A DNA stretch of 6,175 bases from Deltaproteobacteria bacterium (GTDB taxonomy: Bacteria > Desulfobacterota > Desulfobulbia > Desulfobulbales > Desulfobulbaceae). The notes under the pieces are model-generated. The model had not been told where the DNA came from. It searched no databases and saw only the letters and a list, made by a program, of their open reading frames with translations. A program made the translations under genes and the position numbers. Shown here piece by piece: positions 1 through 6,175 of the stretch. Location: positions 1-6,175 of the forward strand of contig JAJRVA010000018.1 of the NCBI GenBank assembly GCA_024277485.1, given 5' to 3'. Position 1 is the stretch's first letter, and every line of letters starts with the position of its first letter.

Positions 1-746
1 TCCTGGAAACTGTTTTGCAGAAATCCAAAGTGCGCATTTTCGCGGCCCGTAACGGCAGGGAAGCAGTTGATCTCTTCAGACCGGGTTTCCATGACCTGAT
101 TTTCATGGACTGCCAGATGCCGGTAATGAATGGATTTGAGGCAACAAAACGTATCTTGTCGGCAGCCTCTTCCGGGTCGGAAAAACGACCGGCCATAATT
201 GCCCTCACAGCGGACGCAACCCAGGCAACCCGGCAGCGCTGCAGGGAAGTCGGCATGGATGACTACCTTCTTAAACCAATTGAATTCAAAAAGCTGCAGA
301 ACGTACTGGATAACTGGCTCCCCGGGGCCGGGATAGAGGTGCTGCCGGTTCAACCCCGCACCCACCTCGAGACCCGGCAGGATGCCGTGGCAAAGTACAG
401 TGAGGAGACTGTTATCAAGCGCAGTGTCTTTGAAAAGCTGAAAGAAAACCTGGGTGATATCCGGTCGGTTATCCGGGTCTTTCTTGGCTCGCTTCCCCAG
501 CGGCTGAAACAGCTGGATGATGCAATACGGCATGATGACCACGAGACCATCCGGAGGATTGCCCATACCATGAAGGGGAGCAGCAGTCAGTTCGGCGCTT
601 CACGCCTGGCGGACAGGTGCCAGCGCATGGAAAACGCCGCAAAAACAAAGAAGCTTGAAAATATGGACCGGCTGTATGAGGATGTTTGCGGCGCCTCCGA
701 GGAAGTCGTCGGTTTTTTAACGGAAGAACTTGATAAAATCAAATAA
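1..746 (+). CDS. C-terminal part of a hybrid sensor histidine kinase (receiver + HPt), 5' end outside the window
   Basis: This is the 3' end of a signalling gene; the reading frame is open to the left edge (first full codon at 3), so the TTG at 15 is internal and not a start. Numbered from codon 3, residues 1 to about 105 are a receiver (REC) domain missing its first strand and acidic pair. Visible are the phospho-acceptor Asp36 in FMDCQMPVMNG, the switch Thr69 in IALTADA and Lys91 in LLKPI. After a linker, residues ~135-245 form an HPt domain with the phospho-histidine His188 in AHTMKGSS. REC followed by a C-terminal HPt is typical of hybrid kinases with an internal phosphorelay (BarA/EvgS-like architecture), so a sensor and kinase core probably lie upstream; a stand-alone REC-HPt protein cannot be excluded. 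The HPt would pass phosphate to a separate receiver, and the next gene encodes one. The stop is TAA at 744-746. Confidence 0.9.
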   Translation, partial: LETVLQKSKVRIFAARNGREAVDLFRPGFHDLIFMDCQMPVMNGFEATKRILSAASSGSEKRPAIIALTADATQATRQRCREVGMDDYLLKPIEFKKLQNVLDNWLPGAGIEVLPVQPRTHLETRQDAVAKYSEETVIKRSVFEKLKENLGDIRSVIRVFLGSLPQRLKQLDDAIRHDDHETIRRIAHTMKGSSSQFGASRLADRCQRMENAAKTKKLENMDRLYEDVCGASEEVVGFLTEELDKIK

Positions 747-817
747 GTATCAGAAAATAGAGAGAGCTTTGGATGTCTGCCATGTTTGGATGTACTCAAT
801 TGTTTCGTATCATACAC

Positions 818-822
818 AAGGA
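818..822 (+). promoter_or_regulatory. Ribosome binding site choosing TTG 831 as start of the diguanylate cyclase
   Basis: AAGGA lies 8 bases before TTG at 831, and the protein from that TTG reaches the first receiver strand (SILIVDDDE) after only eight residues, as expected for a receiver at the N-terminus. The upstream TTG at 786 in the same frame has no comparable purine-rich site at proper distance and would add 15 residues that look like no domain. There is no ATG in this frame between 786 and the receiver. Confidence 0.6.
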
Positions 823-830
823 CTGCTGAC

Positions 831-2165
831 TTGAAGAATGTTCATGCGTCACCGTCGATCCTGATAGTGGATGATGACGAGGTCCTGCGTCTTTTACTCA
901 AACAGTTTCTGGAAGGCGAGGGGTACCAGGTAACAGAGGCGGTCGATGGTTCGGAAGCCCTGCAGAAACTATCTGAAACTTTTTTTGACCTGGTCATCAT
1001 GGATATTGCCATGCCGGGTATCGACGGCCTCGCCGTCTGCGAGCAGCTCAAGCTGTCCATGCCTGAGCCTCCGCCTGTTCTCATTATTACCGGGCTTGAG
1101 GATGAGGATTCTGTTGATCGGGCCTTTATTGCCGGCGCGGTCGATCTTATTCGAAAGCCCATCCTCTGGTCAGTGCTCAGAAACAGGATCAGGTATGTCA
1201 TCAATGCGTACCACGACCGGCTGGAGGTCGAGCAGATAACGCGCAACTATGAGATGATTCTTGAGGCTGCCGCAAACGGAATATGCGGTATAAACGAGCA
1301 GCAGCTGATCAGTTTTGTCAATCCCGCAGCCTTGAAGATGCTGGGGTACAGTTCGGAAGAAATCATCGGCAGGCCGTACAGGGAGATTTTTCGGATCTCG
1401 AAGCCGGGAACTGATGATTTTAATATTGACTGCTGTCCCTTTTTTGAACCCTCGTCGAAAAAAGCAACGTTCCAGTATGATGAACTCCGGCTGCTGAGGA
1501 AAGACGGCACCAGCTTTCCTGTTGACTGCCGCGCAACGCCGATTATCGAGGGAGGCGACATTGCCGGCGCTGTTCTGGTCTTTCAGGATGTAACCGAACG
1601 CCAGCAGGCGGCAGAACTCATCCGCTACATGGCCAATCATGATTCACTGACAACACTGCCGAACCGGAACTACTGCAACAAAAGACTGCCCCAGGCTATC
1701 TCGCTGTCCAAACGTGAAAACAGGATTATCAGCCTCCTGTTTATCGATCTTGACCGTTTCAAACCCATAAATGACAACTATGGCCATGCTGTAGGGGACA
1801 AGGTATTGCTGGAGGTCGCGGACCGCCTGAAAAAAATGCTGCGGGCATCCGACAGTGTCTGCCGCCTGGGCGGCGACGAGTTTGTCATCCTTCTGGAGAG
1901 TACCGTCACCGTCGACGGGGCGATGAATGTCGCGCAGAAGACAATCGAGATACTGAACGAGCCCATCATTGTCAACGGGATAGAGTGTTCCATAGGGGCA
2001 AGCATTGGTATCTCCATCTATCCGCTGGACTGCCAGGATGCGGAGACCATGCTGCAGCACGCGGACATCGCCATGTATGAGGCAAAAAAGAAGGGCAGAA
2101 ACCGTTATGAACTGTATTCGCCGCAGGTTGGGGAGATGAATGGTCTTCCGGCGGGGGACAGTTGA
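831..2165 (+). CDS. Response regulator diguanylate cyclase, REC-PAS-GGDEF
   Basis: This 444-residue cytoplasmic protein should make cyclic di-GMP from two GTP under control of a phosphorylated receiver. Residues ~7-125 are a complete receiver: acidic pocket Asp14/Asp15, phospho-acceptor Asp58 in IMDIAMPGIDG, switch Thr87 and Lys109 in RKPI. Residues ~139-260 are a PAS sensor domain ending in the DVTER linker motif (from 253), with a Cys-Cys-Pro stretch in its middle; the ligand is unknown. Residues ~270-435 are a GGDEF domain starting at HDSLTTLPNR, with DLDRFKPIND, an intact GGDEF active site (347-351) and RASD (338-341) five residues before it. RASD fits the inhibitory I-site RxxD, so product feedback is expected. 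No EAL or HD-GYP domain follows, so this is a synthase only. Start TTG 831 is chosen from the AAGGA site; TTG 786 is the alternative. The neighbouring upstream HPt domain is a plausible phosphate donor. Confidence 0.93.
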   Translation: MKNVHASPSILIVDDDEVLRLLLKQFLEGEGYQVTEAVDGSEALQKLSETFFDLVIMDIAMPGIDGLAVCEQLKLSMPEPPPVLIITGLEDEDSVDRAFIAGAVDLIRKPILWSVLRNRIRYVINAYHDRLEVEQITRNYEMILEAAANGICGINEQQLISFVNPAALKMLGYSSEEIIGRPYREIFRISKPGTDDFNIDCCPFFEPSSKKATFQYDELRLLRKDGTSFPVDCRATPIIEGGDIAGAVLVFQDVTERQQAAELIRYMANHDSLTTLPNRNYCNKRLPQAISLSKRENRIISLLFIDLDRFKPINDNYGHAVGDKVLLEVADRLKKMLRASDSVCRLGGDEFVILLESTVTVDGAMNVAQKTIEILNEPIIVNGIECSIGASIGISIYPLDCQDAETMLQHADIAMYEAKKKGRNRYELYSPQVGEMNGLPAGDS

Positions 2166-2173
2166 AATTCTAC

Positions 2174-2180
2174 AGGGAGA
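2174..2180 (+). promoter_or_regulatory. Ribosome binding site of the cytochrome c peroxidase gene
   Basis: AGGGAGA sits five bases before ATG 2186 and just after the TGA (2163-2165) of the cyclase gene. This decides for ATG 2186 over TTG 2162, which overlaps the preceding stop and would put eight polar residues ahead of an otherwise standard signal peptide. The closeness to the upstream stop allows translational coupling. Confidence 0.7.
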
Positions 2181-2185
2181 ATGAC

Positions 2186-3217
2186 ATGAAAAAAGCGGTA
2201 TTGGCTGGAATGATCTGGGGGCTTCTGGGAGGTGTCTGCCTGGCTGCAGGTGTAATGGATGAGGCGAAAAGTTATTTCGTACCCATTCCTTATGAGACGC
2301 CGGTTATCAAGGGGAATCCGGCCACCCCTGAAAAGCTGGAACTCGGGAAAATGTTGTTTTTTGAACCGCGGCTTTCCAAGAGCGCTCTGGTAAGCTGCAA
2401 CTTCTGTCATAACGTCGGTATGGGCGGGGACGACTTCCAGGAAACGTCAACCGGCCACGGCTGGCAGAAAGGTCCCAGGAATTCACCCACCGTCTTTAAC
2501 GCTGTTTTTAATACGGCCCAGTTCTGGGACGGGCGGGCAAAGGATTTGAAAGAGCAGGCCAAGGGTCCGGTTCAGGCATCGGTTGAGATGAACAACACAC
2601 CCGAAGGGGCTGTCAGGACACTGAAAAGCATGCCTGGGTATGTGGAACGTTTCAAAAAGGCATTTCCGGGCGTGAAAGATCCGGTAACATTTGACAACAT
2701 GGCCGCTGCCATTGAGATTTTCGAGGCAACCCTTATCACACCTGACGCCCGTTTTGACAAGTTCCTCCGCGGTGATGCCAGGGCATTGAGCCCGGAAGAG
2801 CGTGATGGCCTGGCGCTCTTTATGGACAAGGGATGTGCCGACTGCCACGGCGGCATGAACATGGGTGGAGAGGACTATTTCTATTTCGGGGTTGTTGAGC
2901 GTCCCTCTGAGGAAATCATAGCCGGTGACAAGGGGAGATTCAAGGTCACCAAGGTTGAAGATGATGAGTACGTTTTCAAGGCCCCGAGCCTGCGCAACAT
3001 TGAACTGACCCCGCCATATTTTCACAGTGGCAGGATATGGTCCCTGCGGGAGGCAGTTGAGGTTATGGGCACCTCACAGCTTGATGCGGAACTGAACAAG
3101 GCAGAAGTTGAAAAGATTGTCAAATTTCTGAAGACCACCACCGGTGTGCAACCCATGGTTGTCTATCCCATTCTGCCCCCATCCACCGATGCAACACCGC
3201 GCCCGGTGCTTGATTAG
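2186..3217 (+). CDS. ccp: Periplasmic di-heme cytochrome c peroxidase (bacterial CCP / MacA family)
   Basis: This 343-residue secreted enzyme should reduce hydrogen peroxide to water with electrons from small c-type cytochromes in the periplasm. A Sec signal peptide is clear: MKK, a hydrophobic stretch, then a likely signal peptidase I site near LAAG (about residues 20-22). Two covalent heme sites are present, CNFCH at 71-75 (N-terminal, low-potential, peroxidatic heme) and CADCH at 217-221 (C-terminal, high-potential heme). By comparison with the Pseudomonas enzyme, His91 in TGHGWQ is the removable sixth ligand of the peroxidatic heme, Trp114 in QFWDG lies between the hemes, Gln130 and Glu134 in VQASVEM are active-site residues, and Met294 in EVMG is the axial ligand of the high-potential heme. 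Length is normal for the family and nothing essential is missing. MauG-type relatives use a Tyr instead of this Met, so a peroxidase is favoured. It follows the diguanylate cyclase by 20 bases, suggesting co-transcription. Confidence 0.95.
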   Translation: MKKAVLAGMIWGLLGGVCLAAGVMDEAKSYFVPIPYETPVIKGNPATPEKLELGKMLFFEPRLSKSALVSCNFCHNVGMGGDDFQETSTGHGWQKGPRNSPTVFNAVFNTAQFWDGRAKDLKEQAKGPVQASVEMNNTPEGAVRTLKSMPGYVERFKKAFPGVKDPVTFDNMAAAIEIFEATLITPDARFDKFLRGDARALSPEERDGLALFMDKGCADCHGGMNMGGEDYFYFGVVERPSEEIIAGDKGRFKVTKVEDDEYVFKAPSLRNIELTPPYFHSGRIWSLREAVEVMGTSQLDAELNKAEVEKIVKFLKTTTGVQPMVVYPILPPSTDATPRPVLD

Positions 3218-3227
3218 GGACCTGTGA

Positions 3228-3258
3228 GGTGTGAACTGTCCGGCCCGGCGTTCCCACC
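3228..3258. repeat. Imperfect inverted repeat in the convergent junction, weak terminator candidate
   Basis: GGTGTGAA (3228-3235) and TTCCCACC (3251-3258) can pair with one mismatch around a 15-base GC-rich loop. It lies between the stop codons of the peroxidase gene (plus) and the pump gene (minus), where a shared terminator would be expected. No run of T follows on either strand, so it does not meet the usual form of an intrinsic terminator and may be chance. Confidence 0.2.
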
Positions 3259-3277
3259 AGAAATCATGACCTGTGCA

Positions 3278-6175
3278 TTATTTGCCTGTTTTTTGCTTCC
3301 TCCATTCCTGGAACTGCAGCACTACGCTGTAAATTACCGGCAGAACGAGGAGGTTCAGGACCAGTACGGTGAGCATCCCGCCAAGCATGGGGGCGGCGAT
3401 ACGGTGGGTTACGTCTGAACCGGTACCGCTGCTGAGCATGATGGGAACCAGCCCTGCCATGGTTGACACGGCGGTCATGGCCACCGGGCGTACCCTGAGC
3501 GAGGTTGCACCCTGGGCAGCGTCCATGATTTCGATCCCGGTCAACATCCCGTCTGCCGCGGCATCACGGCGTTTTTCAATCTCCAGGTCAATAAAGCTCA
3601 GGACCAGGACCCCGATTTCGGCCGCCATGCCCGCCAGGGCGATAAAGCCGACCGCCACGGCCACCGACATGTTGTAGCCGTTGACGTAAATCAGCCAGAT
3701 GCCGCCGACCAGGCCAAAGGGAATGGACATCATGACAATGACCGGCTCGGTCATGTTACGGAAGTTGAGATAGAGCAGCAGGAAGATGATCAGCAGGGTC
3801 GCGGGCAGGACGATGCGCAGCCGTTTGGCAGCCCGTTCCATGTATTCAAACTGGCCGGACCATGTCAGGGTATATCCCGCCGGAATGGTGACCTGCTCCG
3901 CCAGGGTTTGCTTGGCCTTTGTCACAAAACCGCCGATATCCGAGGTGTTGATGTCCACGTAAATCCAGGCGTTGGGACGGGCATCTTCACTCTTAATGAC
4001 CGGGGGGCCGCGCCTGAGTTCCAATTTTGCCACCTGGGCCATGGGAATCTGGGTCCCCGTTGGGGTGGAGATCAGGATTCTCTTCATGGCCTCGATGTTA
4101 TCACGCAGTTCCCTGGGATAGCGCAGGTTTACCGGGTAGCGTTCCAGTCCTTCGACGGTCCAGGTAATGTTCATGCCGCCCAGGGCGCTCTGGATAACAT
4201 CCTGGACATCACCAATGGTCAGGCCATAGCGGGCGGCTTTTTCCCGGTCGATATCAAAATCAAAATAATAGCCGCCCACGGCCCGGTCGCCGAACGCGGA
4301 CAGCGTTTCCGGCAGCATCTTCATGGCCTGTTCAATACTTTTCGACACCTCCTGAAGCACGTTCAGGTCCGGGCCGGAAACCTTGATGCCGATGGGCGTC
4401 TTGATACCGGTGGACAGCATGTCGATCCTGGTCTTGATGGGCATGGTCCAGGCATTGGCAACCCCGGGAAAGTTGATGGCCTTGTCCATTTCCGCCATGA
4501 TTTCCTGGGTGGTTTTCTTCGGGTCAGGCCACTCCTCTTTCTTCTTGAGCCGTATGGTCGTCTCCATCATGGACAGGGGCGCGGAATCCGTCGCAGACTC
4601 GGCCCGGCCGATCTTGCCGAACACATGGTGCACCTCGGGGAAGGTGGACAGGATTTTATCGGTCTGCCGCAGGAGTTCCTTGGCCTTGGTGATGGAGATG
4701 CCTGGAAAGGTCGTGGGCATGTAGAGAATGTCTCCCTCATCGAGCGGAGGCATGAACTCACTGCCAAGTCTGTTTAAGGGGATGCTGGTTACCGCTAACA
4801 GGGAAACGGCAAGGATGATGGTGATCCAGCGCCAGCGCATGGCGATTTTCAGCAGCGGCGTGTGCATCAGGTGCAGAAGCCGGTTGACCGGGTTTTTGTG
4901 TTCCGGAATAATTTTACCCCGCACAAGAAAGCCCATCATGACGGGAACCAGGGTTACCGCCAGGATGGCTGACGCGCCCATGGCATAGGTTGCGGTAAAG
5001 GCAAGGGGGCTGAACAGGCGTCCCTCCTGGGCCTGCATGGTGAAAATGGGCAGAAAGGAGACCGTGATGACCAGCAGTGAGAAGAACAGGGCCGGCCCCA
5101 CTTCACGGGAAGATTCTCCTATCGTCCGCCACCGCTCATCAATGGTCAGGACGGAACCTTTTTTCTCTTCGGCCTGGGCCAGGTGTTTATGGGCGTTTTC
5201 CACCATGACGATGGCGCCGTCCACCATGGTCCCGATGGTGATGGCAATGCCGCCGAGCGACATGATATTGGCGTTCAGCCCCTGCCAGCGCATGACGATA
5301 AAGGCCATCAGTATGCCCAGCGGCAGGGTGATGATTGCCACAAAGGCCGAACGTGCGTGGAGGAGAAAGATGATAACCACCACACTGACGATCAGCAGTT
5401 CCTGCAGGAGCGATGTGTTGAGACTTTTTACGGCCCGTTCAATGAGATCACCCCGGTCATAGACGGTGATGATCTCGACACCTTCGGGCAGTCCCGCCTT
5501 CAGCTCTTCCAGTTTGGCCCGCACATTCTGGATCGTGGCAAGGGCGTTTTCGCCAAAGCGCATGATAACAACTCCGCCTGCCACTTCACCTTCACCGTTC
5601 AGGTCGACAATGCCACGCCTGAGTTCAGGACCTATCTGGATGTTGGCCACATCGCGCAGCCGGATGGGAGTGCCGTTTGCATCCACACCGACCGGGATGG
5701 TTTTCAGGTCATCCAGGGACTGGATATAGCCGAGTCCCCGCACCATATATTCGGTTTCCGCCATCTCGACAAGGCGTCCGCCAACATCCCGGTTGGAACG
5801 CTGGATAGCCATTCGTACCTTGGCCAGGGGGATTTTGTATGCCGCCAGGGCATTGGGATCCACCTCAACCTGGTACTGCTTGACATACCCGCCCACCGAG
5901 GCGACCTCGGAGACTCCCTGCACCGTCTGCAGGGGGTAGCGCAGGTACCAGTCCTGGATGGACCGCAGCTGGGCCAGGTCGTGTCTGCCGGTCCTGTCCA
6001 CCAGGGCGTACTCGTATACCCAGCCGACACCGGTGGCATCCGGCCCGAGCGTGGGGGTAACGCCGCTCGGCAACCGGCCGCTGACATAGTTGAGCGACTC
6101 CAGTACCCGGGACCGGGCCCAGTACATGTCTGTGCCGTCCTCGAAGATGATGTAGATAAAGGAGAGGCCGAAGAA
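3278..6175 (-). CDS. cusA: CusA-type heavy-metal RND efflux pump (Cu(I)/Ag(I)), N-terminus outside the window
   Basis: This is the inner-membrane, proton-driven subunit of a tripartite CusCBA-like efflux complex. The frame is open to the right edge (first codon 6175-6173), so the ATG at 6127-6125 is internal; by eye alignment to E. coli CusA about 86 residues are missing, giving ~1051 in total, normal for the family. Numbered from the edge, the membrane core has the proton-relay Asp319 in GTMVDGAIVM and Glu853 in MAAEIGV (CusA D405 and E939). The periplasmic cleft has the three metal-binding methionines Met486 (LYMPTT), Met536 (PLSMMETT) and Met586 (RIDML), equal to M573, M623 and M672, plus the charged residues matching E567, D617, E625, R669 and K678. 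These support Cu(I)/Ag(I) rather than Zn/Co/Cd transport. Val898 (VRPVAMT) replaces relay Lys K984, and Thr923 replaces M1009. Partner genes probably lie upstream, beyond the right edge. It converges on the peroxidase gene. Confidence 0.94.
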   Translation of the reverse strand, partial: FFGLSFIYIIFEDGTDMYWARSRVLESLNYVSGRLPSGVTPTLGPDATGVGWVYEYALVDRTGRHDLAQLRSIQDWYLRYPLQTVQGVSEVASVGGYVKQYQVEVDPNALAAYKIPLAKVRMAIQRSNRDVGGRLVEMAETEYMVRGLGYIQSLDDLKTIPVGVDANGTPIRLRDVANIQIGPELRRGIVDLNGEGEVAGGVVIMRFGENALATIQNVRAKLEELKAGLPEGVEIITVYDRGDLIERAVKSLNTSLLQELLIVSVVVIIFLLHARSAFVAIITLPLGILMAFIVMRWQGLNANIMSLGGIAITIGTMVDGAIVMVENAHKHLAQAEEKKGSVLTIDERWRTIGESSREVGPALFFSLLVITVSFLPIFTMQAQEGRLFSPLAFTATYAMGASAILAVTLVPVMMGFLVRGKIIPEHKNPVNRLLHLMHTPLLKIAMRWRWITIILAVSLLAVTSIPLNRLGSEFMPPLDEGDILYMPTTFPGISITKAKELLRQTDKILSTFPEVHHVFGKIGRAESATDSAPLSMMETTIRLKKKEEWPDPKKTTQEIMAEMDKAINFPGVANAWTMPIKTRIDMLSTGIKTPIGIKVSGPDLNVLQEVSKSIEQAMKMLPETLSAFGDRAVGGYYFDFDIDREKAARYGLTIGDVQDVIQSALGGMNITWTVEGLERYPVNLRYPRELRDNIEAMKRILISTPTGTQIPMAQVAKLELRRGPPVIKSEDARPNAWIYVDINTSDIGGFVTKAKQTLAEQVTIPAGYTLTWSGQFEYMERAAKRLRIVLPATLLIIFLLLYLNFRNMTEPVIVMMSIPFGLVGGIWLIYVNGYNMSVAVAVGFIALAGMAAEIGVLVLSFIDLEIEKRRDAAADGMLTGIEIMDAAQGATSLRVRPVAMTAVSTMAGLVPIMLSSGTGSDVTHRIAAPMLGGMLTVLVLNLLVLPVIYSVVLQFQEWRKQKTGK

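Noticed and set aside
15..17. TTG as the start of the first gene
   Set aside because: The frame stays open to the left edge, residues before it (LETV) fit the first helix of the receiver, and a start here would remove the acidic pair and first strand of the domain.
785..813. A sigma-70-like promoter: TTTGGA, 17 bases, TATCAT
   Set aside because: The -35 matches poorly, and transcription would begin near 820, cutting through the AAGGA site needed for the TTG 831 start.
1170..2060. Several minus-strand open frames over the diguanylate cyclase gene
   Set aside because: They overlap one another and the conserved PAS and GGDEF sequence, with no sensible start sites or domains; they are by-products of codon use.
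2186..2251. Lipoprotein signal in the peroxidase because a Cys lies near the end of the signal peptide
   Set aside because: The residues before the Cys (LGGV) do not form a lipobox, since the position just before Cys is Val. A signal peptidase I site after CLA fits better.
2483..3025. A 180-codon open frame on the minus strand inside the peroxidase gene
   Set aside because: It is antisense to conserved cytochrome c peroxidase sequence, including the second heme site, and resembles no family that I know.
3908..4777. A 289-codon open frame on the plus strand inside the pump gene
   Set aside because: It lies wholly antisense to a clearly conserved CusA coding region, and its translation shows no recognisable domain. 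Long antisense frames are common in GC-rich genes.
6125..6127. ATG as the start of the pump gene
   Set aside because: The sixteen codons between it and the window edge encode conserved CusA sequence (SFIYIIFEDGTD), so it is an internal Met.

Overview
The window holds four protein genes and almost no non-coding DNA; no stretch longer than 84 bases lacks a gene. The gene content (a hybrid kinase with REC and HPt domains, a REC-PAS-GGDEF diguanylate cyclase, a di-heme cytochrome c peroxidase of the bacterial CCP/MacA type and a CusA-type heavy-metal RND pump) and the moderate-to-high GC content suggest a respiring Gram-negative bacterium. A deltaproteobacterium (Desulfobacterota, Geobacter/Desulfuromonas-like) is my best guess. 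That guess rests on general resemblance, not on a marker gene.

Left part, plus strand: positions 1-746 are the 3' end of a sensor kinase gene cut by the window edge, encoding the end of a receiver domain and a C-terminal HPt domain. After an 84-base gap (85 bases if measured to the chosen TTG start) comes a complete REC-PAS-GGDEF diguanylate cyclase (831-2165). Twenty bases after its stop codon comes a complete periplasmic di-heme cytochrome c peroxidase (2186-3217). The three genes share one direction with short gaps and may form an operon. In that case a phosphorelay (kinase to receiver to HPt) could feed the receiver of the diguanylate cyclase, with a peroxide-reducing enzyme made from the same transcript. 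This is inference from gene order.

Right part, minus strand: positions 6175-3278 encode the C-terminal ~965 residues of a CusA/CzcA-family pump whose first ~86 residues lie beyond the right edge. It converges on the peroxidase gene across a 60-base junction and is probably the last gene of a cusCBA-like operon entering from the right. The three methionines that bind Cu(I)/Ag(I) in E. coli CusA are all present, so monovalent copper or silver is the likeliest substrate. Several other residues known from E. coli CusA (the relay lysine and some methionine-ladder positions) are replaced.

I see no RNA genes, CRISPR arrays, insertion sequences or clear mobile-element boundaries, and no evidence for an undescribed system. 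The points worth a second look are the substitutions in the pump, the kinase-cyclase-peroxidase gene order, and minor features of the two non-coding gaps.
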